In this document: positions 1-6,792 of the stretch, one piece after another
How positions within the stretch are numbered: the stretch's first letter is position 1
Layout of the letters: each line of letters opens with the position of its first letter
Origin: CAZPHU01 sp964419255
GTDB taxonomy: Bacteria > Fibrobacterota > Chitinivibrionia > Chitinivibrionales > CAYFVL01
Direction: 5' to 3'
DNA: 63,786 bases
Assembly: GCA_964419255.1 (NCBI GenBank)
Contig: CAYQOU010000017.1
Coordinates: forward strand, 1 to 63,786
Notes under the pieces: generated by a model
The model's input: the letters and a program-made list of their open reading frames with translations, nothing else
Databases searched by the model: none
Told to the model about the DNA's origin: nothing
Program-made: the position numbers and the translations under genes

Positions 1-752
1 GGAGTAAATCTGATCCAGTCAATCTGATAGTCGCACACCACATCTTCCCGCGGCGGACCGCCTATCCACCGTTCGGCCGACCAGGTGTTGAGTTTCAGGA
101 CGTAAGGGGCGGTGATTGCAATAGGGTTTTCACTGTATTCATACCTATGCAATACAGTGTCATCTGCAAACCATTCGATGTATTCAGGGGTAATCTCAAA
201 TCCATATACATGGAAATCCGCCGAGGGATCAAACCCCAGCTGTATATCGGGGCGTGTGTCCCAGGAGCTCAGGCCTTCGGCATGCAGGGCCAGATGGACC
301 TCCCCGGATGTGCCGTCAAACGATTTGGTCAGAAATTCGATATCGATCTCCTGCTTTGTACCGTCGCTGCCGGAGCTTTCATCGGCGGTGTTGTCCCAGT
401 CTATCGTGTAGAATGAATTGAGCACACCCGCTACATCCGACGGCTTTGCCCGCATCTCCCACCTGCCGTAGAAAAATTCCTGCCGTGTCTGTATCGCCGA
501 GCTCAGATACCCCTCGCTGCTGCTGTTTATAAAATGCATATGAAGGATACCGTCCTGCACAAAGCACCGCTCTGGGCCGGTCTGCCCTCCATGCTCCTCC
601 CAGGTGGCCACCAGCCAGTCGTCGGTATTCAGGGCCTCTCCGTCAAAATCATCGAAAAAGGTGGACTCCACATATGATTCTCCGGTGGGGGCCTGTGCAA
701 GGGCAGAGAAGGCACCAAGTACGATGGCAGCTGTTATCGTATACATGTTCAT
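1..752 (-). CDS. Secreted GH16-family endo-beta-glucanase (3' end cut by window edge)
   Basis: Translating the minus strand from ATG 752 gives 250 residues with no stop up to base 1, so the C-terminus lies outside. GGAGG precedes the ATG by a few bases. Residues 1 to about 20 are a signal peptide ending ALAQA. The catalytic signature EIDIEFL (nucleophile Glu, central Asp, acid/base Glu) of glycoside hydrolase family 16 follows a concanavalin-like beta-sandwich pattern (FYGRWEMRAKPS, FHVYGFEITPEYIEWF). The late LKLNTWSAERWIGGPP resembles the Asn-x-Trp / Trp-x-Gly strand of bacterial lichenases. Family knowledge: these enzymes cleave beta-1,3 and beta-1,3-1,4 glucans outside the cell. Licheninase is the closest guess; laminarinase or xyloglucanase cannot be excluded. 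An appended carbohydrate-binding or sorting domain may follow off-window. Confidence 0.88.
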   Translation of the reverse strand, partial: MNMYTITAAIVLGAFSALAQAPTGESYVESTFFDDFDGEALNTDDWLVATWEEHGGQTGPERCFVQDGILHMHFINSSSEGYLSSAIQTRQEFFYGRWEMRAKPSDVAGVLNSFYTIDWDNTADESSGSDGTKQEIDIEFLTKSFDGTSGEVHLALHAEGLSSWDTRPDIQLGFDPSADFHVYGFEITPEYIEWFADDTVLHRYEYSENPIAITAPYVLKLNTWSAERWIGGPPREDVVCDYQIDWIRFT

Positions 753-1295
753 ATCGCCTCCGTGGATGCTTCCTTGAAAGCATCTCTTGATATGTGCTAA
801 TCCGGCATAGCCGGAATCGGGTTTTCGGTTTTCGTCACTCGGTGATCGGTAGAAAACAAATTTGACAAACAATACGCTAAAGAAGCGTGCTTTCTCCCTT
901 CTCCCGTCCTCCAGCCATACCCGGTTTTTATACTTTTTTTGACGGGACGAGATACGGATGACTGGTATCAGACTTAGAATCTGATGTTCGGTTCATTACC
1001 GGGGTAGACTCTCTTAGTATATAAACACGGGAGCAGAAACTGCAAGTGGTTTATGTAATCACCGTCACAATTACGATGCAATATTTTGATTCAAATCCTT
1101 TTTCTGGATATACCGGAGAAACAGTGTATTTGCATGAATCCACCTGGTACGGTATCATGACTGAAGGTTTTGTGAAGAAGTTGTCTCTTGGTGCTTTCTT
1201 TTTGTGCTTTCCCGGTTTTGGAAACCGCGGCCCAGCCAACCGACTTGCATGGCCGGCGCATGCGGTTCTGAGATTGTAGTTTACCTGTCGGGTAC
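753..1295. other. Intergenic region between GH16 gene and transaldolase
   Basis: No convincing gene. Short open frames on both strands lack ribosome binding sites and recognisable domains. An AACCGC/GCGGTT palindrome at 1223-1267 lies downstream of the transaldolase stop, but no T-run follows it, so it is only a possible terminator. The promoter of the GH16 gene should lie just upstream of 760, but no clear -35/-10 pair was identified. Confidence 0.5.
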
Positions 1296-2570
1296 TTATA
1301 CTCCGATTATATTGGCGATTCTTTTGTCCAATTTTTCCTGATCGAGGCTAAAAGACTCTATACCGGCAATGTTAAGCAGAGAATCGACCGCCATTTGCTT
1401 TTCACGGATGGATGCTTTCCAGACGGCGTGATCGGGGATCTTACCGTTTTTCCGGATGTTAGCCAGTTCCTTATCGGTAGTTGCGGGAAATATATCATAT
1501 ATACCGTATTCACGAAACTTCTGAATCAGCTCTGCGCTGTTTTCAGGAATGCTGCGGTGTAACTCATCGGCGAGGGCGTTTACATTATCGCTAAGCTCCC
1601 AGCAGGTATGTATCCGTACTTCATGAGGATCCTGACCGGGATCAAGCGCTATATCGTAATCATCATCCACACGAGAAGTCCAACTGCGTTTGAGCTGCTT
1701 TTTCGCGCCCGCAGCAACCTTCACCGGCATGGTCATTACATCGACACCTGCCAAATTCTTGACCTGCTGCGTATCCCGCATGCTGGCCGCTATTTGACGG
1801 GTGGGAAATGGATTACTTTTGGACATGGCTTTTACCGCACGCATACTGGCCAGAGTGGTTTTTTCTCCAACCATCTTTCCGGTCCCCAGTTTGTTTTGGC
1901 TGATGTAAGAGTTTATCCGTCCCAGAAACACATTGACATAGTCGGGGCGGGCGGCTGCGGCTGCAAGCACGTTGTGGCGGACACTGAAGCCAAGAGTCAT
2001 GTTGATCGGTATACCAAGTTCACGCAAGGTGCGGGTGGCGATAAGTCCCTCGGGAGTAAATGGGACCTTGATGATGAAATTTTCCGGATGAATCGCATAA
2101 ATCCGACGAGCATATGAGATCGTGCGCTCGATATCGTTGGCCAGATCGGTGTGCAGCTCCACACTGACCTTCGCATTAAACTGCCGAACCAGGCGAAGCG
2201 CATGACGGGTATTGAGAATGAATGCGATCTCCACGATACGCTCCTCGGCCGATAAGCCCTTCAGCAGTGTATCCGCCTGCTTTATCAGATTATCATATAT
2301 CCCCTTCTGGACTTCCCGGTTAAGAAGTGTGTTGTTTGTGGTCAGAGCGCTGAACTGCTCACACCACAGGTCGCAGGCGGCATCGACATCCCCCGTGTCA
2401 AGCCATAGCTCGGTACCAAGATCCCTGAGCCCCTGCCAGAACCTGTCGGGCCCAAAAGCCGGTACGATCTCCTGTTCCTTCCGGGACTGAAAATCCTGAA
2501 GGACAAAGTCCCGTATTTTTTCGCTGGTCAGCTCGTCTATACCACTCTGTGCGGGCGGGTGTAATAGCAT
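1296..2570 (-). CDS. Transaldolase family protein, extended
   Basis: A 424-residue transaldolase-type TIM barrel. Visible motifs: LWLDTGD (residues 55-61) and TTNNTLL (77-83), which match the first barrel strands; VELHTDLA (137-144); IIKVPFTPEGL (166-176), with K168 as the Schiff-base lysine; and INMTLGFS (189-196). Ordinary transaldolases and fructose-6-phosphate aldolases are about 215-330 residues, so about 100 residues are extra: an N-terminal extension and a C-terminal tail after residue 300. Transaldolase moves a dihydroxyacetone unit between pentose-phosphate and glycolytic sugars in the cytoplasm. AGGGGAGGA stands eight bases before the ATG. It is divergent from citrate synthase. Substrate is unproven; a sugar-phosphate aldolase role is possible. 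Confidence 0.82.
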   Translation of the reverse strand: MLLHPPAQSGIDELTSEKIRDFVLQDFQSRKEQEIVPAFGPDRFWQGLRDLGTELWLDTGDVDAACDLWCEQFSALTTNNTLLNREVQKGIYDNLIKQADTLLKGLSAEERIVEIAFILNTRHALRLVRQFNAKVSVELHTDLANDIERTISYARRIYAIHPENFIIKVPFTPEGLIATRTLRELGIPINMTLGFSVRHNVLAAAAARPDYVNVFLGRINSYISQNKLGTGKMVGEKTTLASMRAVKAMSKSNPFPTRQIAASMRDTQQVKNLAGVDVMTMPVKVAAGAKKQLKRSWTSRVDDDYDIALDPGQDPHEVRIHTCWELSDNVNALADELHRSIPENSAELIQKFREYGIYDIFPATTDKELANIRKNGKIPDHAVWKASIREKQMAVDSLLNIAGIESFSLDQEKLDKRIANIIGV

Positions 2571-2821
2571 GCCGAAAATCCTCCCCTGAAAGCTACATTC
2601 AAATCTTTTTGGGAAAGGTTATTTGAAGCAAAAATCATTCCCCGGAGTGGAGGATTTTTCAATAAACGCGGAGCTTTGCGTATAATCGGTTATAATCATA
2701 TATGTGTTTGTGCATAACGGGTGATTGGGATCGGAGCTGCCGCAACATTTAAGATAACAGCGAGTTATATGCTTCAGCCCCACTCCGCCTCAGCCTGCCG
2801 CATCAGCGGCGTGGTGCTTCG
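2571..2821. promoter_or_regulatory. Divergent intergenic region, transaldolase / citrate synthase
   Basis: About 250 bp separate two divergently read genes, so promoters for both should lie here. The AT-rich stretch around 2680-2720 is the likely core, but no sigma-70 hexamer pair stands out. The assignment rests on gene orientation only. Confidence 0.4.
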
Positions 2822-2914
2822 ATGTATATTAAGATCCGAGGAAAAGAGAGCAAAAAAGAATCAGCCGCCATAAATGGCGCAGCAAGTGGCAGTCTGATAG
2901 ATGAGGGGCTGGGT

Positions 2915-4249
2915 ATGGAGTTTTACGAGAAGATGGCCGATCAGGTCATCTCAAACAATGGTATCAAAGCGGAGATGTACCGGCGTTTCAATGTGAAGCG
3001 GGGGTTGAGAAACGCCGACGGAAGCGGCGTTCTGGTCGGGCTTACAACAATCGGTGAGGTACACGGTTATATCTTCGATGAAAGCGAGAAACATGCGGTC
3101 GACGGGCGCCTGCGGTATCGGGGAATCGAAATCCATGATATCGTCAAGGGCTTTCAGAAAGAGGGGCGTTTTGGCTACGAGGAGACCGCCTTTCTGCTGC
3201 TTTTCGGATCTCTTCCCACAAAGGAGCAGCTGGGGCAGTTTGCCGCGATCCTGGAGGAGTATCGCGAGCTGCCCGATGGGTTCACCGAAAACATGATCCT
3301 GAAGTCTCCCAGTTCGGATATCATGAACAAGCTCGCCCGCTCGGTACTGGCCTGCTACTCCTATGATAACAACAATCCGGATGACACCGGTGTCTGCAAC
3401 GTGCTGCGTCAGTGCGTGCAGCTTATCGCCCGTTTTCCCACCATGGCCGCCTATGGCTATCAGGCAAAGCGCCACTACTTTGATAACGACAGTCTGTTTA
3501 TCCATCGACCGCAGCCGGGCTTGAGCACCGCCGAGAATTTTCTCTATCTGATTCGCCCCGACAGCAGCTACTCCCGTCTGGAGGCCGAGACTCTCGATCT
3601 GGCGCTTGTGCTTCACGCCGAACACGGCGGCGGTAACAACTCGGCGTTTGTGCTTCACGTGGTCTCCTCAACGGGCACCGATACCTACTCGGCCATAGCC
3701 GCGGCGGTGGGCAGCCTCAAGGGACCAAAGCATGGCGGGGCAAACATCCGTGTTTTGCAGATGATGGAGGATCTGAAAAAAAACGTCAAGGATTGCTCAA
3801 ACGAAAAGCAGCTGGAAGATTATCTGGTAAAACTGGTACGTAAGGAAGCGTTCGACCGGTCTGGCCTTATTTACGGAATGGGACATGCCGTCTATACGCT
3901 TTCCGATCCGCGCACAGCCATTTTGCGGGATAAGGCCCGGGAGCTTGCGGTGAAGGAAAAGGACAAAGGCGAATTCGAACTCTACGAAACAGTCGAGCGT
4001 CTTTCTCACCAGATTCTCAGGGATCTCAAAAGCAAAGAGATCGCAACCAATGTTGATTTTTACTCCGGTCTGGTTTACAGCATGCTTAATATCCCCCCGG
4101 AGCTTTACACACCGATATTTGCCGTCTCTCGGATCGCGGGATGGGCGGCTCATCGCATAGAGGAGCTGGTCAGCGGTAATAAAATCATTCGTCCCGCCTA
4201 CAAGAGTGTGTCCTGGAAAAAGAACTATATCCCTCTGGATCAACGATAG
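2915..4249 (+). CDS. gltA: Citrate synthase
   Basis: Condenses oxaloacetate and acetyl-CoA to citrate in the cytoplasm. In the longest reading (ATG 2822, 475 residues) the active-site motifs are HAEHGGGNNS at 265-274, GPKHGGA at 301-307 and SDPRT at 361-365; they match the two catalytic histidines and the aspartate of si-type citrate synthases. RYRGIEIHDIV near residue 100 is another family hallmark. ATG 2915 (residue 32 of the longest frame) is preferred because GAGGGG precedes it at normal spacing and it gives about 444 residues, close to the family norm. ATG 2822 has only a weak GGTG site and adds a Lys/Glu/Ala-rich leader. The next gene starts 38 bp after the stop, suggesting co-transcription. 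Confidence 0.93.
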   Translation: MEFYEKMADQVISNNGIKAEMYRRFNVKRGLRNADGSGVLVGLTTIGEVHGYIFDESEKHAVDGRLRYRGIEIHDIVKGFQKEGRFGYEETAFLLLFGSLPTKEQLGQFAAILEEYRELPDGFTENMILKSPSSDIMNKLARSVLACYSYDNNNPDDTGVCNVLRQCVQLIARFPTMAAYGYQAKRHYFDNDSLFIHRPQPGLSTAENFLYLIRPDSSYSRLEAETLDLALVLHAEHGGGNNSAFVLHVVSSTGTDTYSAIAAAVGSLKGPKHGGANIRVLQMMEDLKKNVKDCSNEKQLEDYLVKLVRKEAFDRSGLIYGMGHAVYTLSDPRTAILRDKARELAVKEKDKGEFELYETVERLSHQILRDLKSKEIATNVDFYSGLVYSMLNIPPELYTPIFAVSRIAGWAAHRIEELVSGNKIIRPAYKSVSWKKNYIPLDQR

Positions 4250-4287
4250 CGCGGAGGGATCTCAAGCGACTGGAAAGGATGGTGGAA

Positions 4288-4884
4288 ATGAAAGTTGTCG
4301 GAATTTGCGGAAGTCCCAAAAAGCAAAATAGTACGACCCTGTTCGGTCTTCAAAAAGCCATGGATGCCGTGGCGCAATGCGGATTGGAAACTGAGATCGT
4401 TTCGCTTTCCCGGTACGATTTCACAGGCTGTGTGGATTGTGGAAAATGCCGCAAAGAATACACCTGTTGGCTCGATGATGACTTTACCAATACGATACTT
4501 CCTCTGCTTAAGGATGACGATATCAAGGGCATGATTCTGGCCTCCCCGGTTTATTTCGGCGGGGTAAGCTCGCAGATGAAAACCTTTATCGATCGCTGCG
4601 TACTGTTTAGAAGAAATGGATTTCGTTTCGAAAACCTGATCGCGGGAGTGTTGACCGTCGGCCGGTCACGAAACGGGGGCCAGGAGCTGACCGCTATGGA
4701 TCTGGTGAAAAATGCCATGATTCAAGGCATGACCGTGGTCTCGGATGCATCACCCACAAGCCATTTCGGCGGGATTCTGTGGAGTGGAAAAACGGGGGGA
4801 ATCGAGCAGGATGATGTCGGGATCATGACGGCCGAAAACATGGGTAAGAGAGTCGGGGAGCTGGTGAATAAGGTTTTCGGGTAA
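4288..4884 (+). CDS. Iron-sulfur flavoprotein (Isf-like NAD(P)H/ferredoxin-dependent flavodoxin-fold reductase)
   Basis: Flavodoxin-fold protein of about 198 residues. It opens with KVVGICGSPKKQNSTT, the FMN-phosphate loop of the NADPH-dependent FMN reductase superfamily. A compact cysteine cluster, CVDCGKCRKEYTC, follows around residue 50. The spacing Cx2Cx2Cx5C fits the [4Fe-4S] motif of archaeal and anaerobic-bacterial Isf proteins, which pass electrons from ferredoxin to FMN and reduce oxygen or peroxide. SPVYFGGVSSQMKTFIDR (near residue 90) is the conserved flavin-side strand. ATG 4279 is also possible, but AAAGGA sits about eight bases before ATG 4288. It lies just behind citrate synthase. 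The electron partner is not known. Confidence 0.82.
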   Translation: MKVVGICGSPKKQNSTTLFGLQKAMDAVAQCGLETEIVSLSRYDFTGCVDCGKCRKEYTCWLDDDFTNTILPLLKDDDIKGMILASPVYFGGVSSQMKTFIDRCVLFRRNGFRFENLIAGVLTVGRSRNGGQELTAMDLVKNAMIQGMTVVSDASPTSHFGGILWSGKTGGIEQDDVGIMTAENMGKRVGELVNKVFG

Positions 4885-4934
4885 GATCGTCGTGAAGAAA
4901 AGCCCGAGTCTTTGGTGAGAAGTTCAGGTTTTTT

Positions 4935-4991
4935 TCCTTTCCGGAGAGTACAATCATTCAGCCCGGTTCTCGGGCTTGAATCATACTATTT
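4935..4991. repeat. Direct repeat, left copy (flanks MITE copy A)
   Basis: A 57-bp segment starting TCCTTTCCGGAGA and ending GGGCTTGAATCATACTATTT is repeated with about 85% identity at 5247-5302, on the other side of the inverted-repeat element at 5014-5239. Each copy contains a short hairpin (GCCCG/CGGGC). They may be an old duplication or part of a larger composite element. Confidence 0.65.
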
Positions 4992-5013
4992 CGAAGGGTT
5001 GCCGGGGACGGAA

Positions 5014-5239
5014 CCGGGGTCGGACCAAGGCTAATATAGGAAATATCAGGATGTTAAGCCTGTCGGGTGGGTCTATTTGAAACGCTTAATCAGCTCAATG
5101 GGACGGATCCGGATCGCAGTGCCTGAAAAAAAGGGGGGAGATCCTTTACGGTTAGAACCTTTGTTAAACGTTTCAAATTAAGGTATCAATCTGTCATAAG
5201 GTGCTGAAAATTAGCAAGATAACCTTGGTCCGACCCCGG
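5014..5239. repeat. MITE-like element, copy A (226 bp, 17-bp perfect terminal inverted repeats)
   Basis: The left end CCGGGGTCGGACCAAGG (5014-5030) is the exact reverse complement of the right end CCTTGGTCCGACCCCGG (5223-5239). There is no coding frame inside. The body is nearly identical to copy C at 6498-6725 and clearly related to copy B. A second, inner inverted pair is visible (TTTGAAACG ... AACGTTTCAAA). Non-autonomous, hairpin-capable elements with GGGGTC-type ends are often moved by REP-associated or other transposases, but none is encoded in this window. Confidence 0.85.
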
Positions 5240-5246
5240 ATACCTC

Positions 5247-5302
5247 TCCTTTCCGGAGACTAAAATCATCCGGCCCGATACTCGGGCTTGAATCAACTAT
5301 TC
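5247..5302. repeat. Direct repeat, right copy (flanks MITE copy A)
   Basis: Second copy of the segment at 4935-4991, with about eight differences. It lies immediately after the right end of the inverted-repeat element and about 95 bp before the LOG-family gene. Confidence 0.65.
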
Positions 5303-5394
5303 AGGAAGAATGCGGAAGGTGTTTTTTTCTCAGACAGCAATTGGCGGCCTACGCCGGATACGATAAAGGAAATCTATCACGTGACGTTTTTTTT

Positions 5395-5976
5395 ATGAAA
5401 CGAGTAACGGTATTCTGCGGATCGAGTTCCGGTACCGACGAGTCGTTCGAGTATCGGGCCCGGGCCCTGGGCGCCACTCTCGCCCGCGTGCGGATCGGGG
5501 TCGTGTATGGCGGTGCGAAGGTCGGGCTCATGGGGGCGGTTGCGCGGGGCGCGCTGGAAAATGGGGGAGAGGTTATCGGCGTACTGCCTTACTTTCTTCA
5601 AAGCAAGGAGATCGCCCATGACAAGCTGACCCGGCTGATACTGGTGGATACCATGCACGAGCGTAAGATGAAGATGCATGAGCTATCGGACGGGATTATT
5701 GCTCTTCCCGGTGGGTACGGCACCATGGAGGAGTTTTTCGAGATGCTTACCTGGGCACAGCTGGGATTGCATCGCAAGCCGGTTGCCCTGCTAAATATTG
5801 ATGGTTTCTTCGATCCGCTGCTTCATATGGTACACACCATGGTTCGGAAAGGATTTTTAAAGGAAGTTAACCGGGAAATGCTTCTGGTCGGTGACAACCC
5901 GGATACGCTTCTGTTTGAGATGAAAAACTACCGTGCGCCTAGAGTGCCGAAATGGATTTCGACGGAGGCGACATGA
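5395..5976 (+). CDS. LOG family protein (TIGR00730-type Rossmann fold; cytokinin riboside 5'-monophosphate phosphoribohydrolase-like)
   Basis: 193 residues. KRVTVFCGSSSG at the start and PGGYGTMEE at residues 105-113 are the nucleotide-binding signature (PGGxGTxxE) of the LOG/YvdD family, once called lysine decarboxylase. Family members hydrolyse nucleoside 5'-monophosphates or cytokinin nucleotides to base and ribose 5-phosphate in the cytoplasm. DTMHERKMKM also fits the family. ATG 5395 begins exactly at the conserved first strand, but no good ribosome site precedes it, only a T-run. An in-frame TTG at 5341 would add 18 atypical residues. The stop lies 16 bp before an assembly gap. MITE copies flank it on both sides, so it sits in an unstable segment. 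Confidence 0.88.
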   Translation: MKRVTVFCGSSSGTDESFEYRARALGATLARVRIGVVYGGAKVGLMGAVARGALENGGEVIGVLPYFLQSKEIAHDKLTRLILVDTMHERKMKMHELSDGIIALPGGYGTMEEFFEMLTWAQLGLHRKPVALLNIDGFFDPLLHMVHTMVRKGFLKEVNREMLLVGDNPDTLLFEMKNYRAPRVPKWISTEAT

Positions 5977-6147
5977 CCCATGCATGAGTCGGNNNNNNNN
6001 NNNNNNNNNNNNNNNNNNNNNNNNNNNNNNNNNNNNNNNNNNNNNNNNNNNNNNNNNNNNNNNNNNNNNNNNNNNNNNNNNNNNNNNNNNNNCCTAGAGT
6101 GCCGAAATGGATTTCGACGGAGGCGACATGACCCATGCATGAGTCGG
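5938..6147. other. Assembly gap (N 5993-6092) with identical 55-bp flanks
   Basis: 100 N lie between two identical 55-bp stretches, 5938-5992 and 6093-6147, both starting CCTAGAGTGCCG and ending CATGAGTCGG. The copy holds the last codons of the LOG gene. Equal-length end overlaps are what a de Bruijn assembler leaves when contigs are scaffolded without merging. The true sequence therefore probably has one copy and no gap, with the second MITE starting right after the gene. Confidence 0.85.
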
Positions 6148-6407
6148 GGTCGGACCAAGGCTAACGTACGAAATATAAGGAATATAACCCAGTCGGGAGG
6201 GCCTGTTTGAAACGCTTAACCAGCTCGGCGGGGATAGGGGGGTATGAAAAGGGTGGCAGAGGCTGAAAGAAGAGGGGGATCCTTACGGTCCGAAGCATGC
6301 CAACCAACTCACCGGCTTCCTCCGAATCTTTGTTAATCGTTTCAAATAAGGTCTCAACACGTCTTAAGGTGCTGATATTTAGGAAAATAACCTTAGTACG
6401 ACCCCGG
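6145..6407. repeat. MITE-like element, copy B (263 bp, divergent)
   Basis: Begins CGGGGTCGGACCAAGG (6145-6160) and ends CCTTAGTACGACCCCGG (6391-6407), the latter with two changes from copy A. The body shares blocks with copies A and C (CGGGAGGGCCTGTTTGAAAC, CGTTTCAAATAAGGT) but carries an insertion of about 35 bp and many substitutions, so it is an older copy. A further degenerate end, CCTTGGCCCGACTCGG, lies at 6434-6449. Confidence 0.78.
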
Positions 6408-6497
6408 ACACTCCGCCGGGTACCCGGAATACACCTTGGCCCGACTCGGATAGGCTTATGGACTCTAACCTGAAGTGAGCAGTTGGAACCGGGGGAA

Positions 6498-6725
6498 CCG
6501 GGGGCGGACCAAGGCTAAAGTACAAGATATCAGGATGTTAAGCCCGTCGGGTGGGTCTGTTTGGAGCGCTTAATCAGCTCAATGGGGCGGATCCGGATCG
6601 CAGTGCCTGAAAAAAAAAGGGGGGAGATCCTTTACGGTTAGAACCTTTGTTAAACGTTTCAAATTAAGGTATCAATCTGTCATAAGGTGCTGAAAATTAG
6701 CAAGATAACCTTGGTCCGACCCCGG
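6498..6725. repeat. MITE-like element, copy C (228 bp)
   Basis: Nearly the same sequence as copy A over its whole length. The left end has one change (CCGGGGGCGGACCAAGG) and the right end is perfect (6709-6725). It lies 67 bp before the MutS-like gene, so its hairpin may fall in or near that gene's promoter or leader. Confidence 0.85.
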
Positions 6726-6792
6726 ATACAATGGTCCATCCCGCACTGAACTATATACATTAATTTACATCCCAAACAAAAGCTGAATACCT

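Noticed and set aside
1046..1279. 77-codon frame between GH16 gene and transaldolase
   Set aside because: Starts at GTG without a ribosome site and has no recognisable domain; the opposite strand is equally open.
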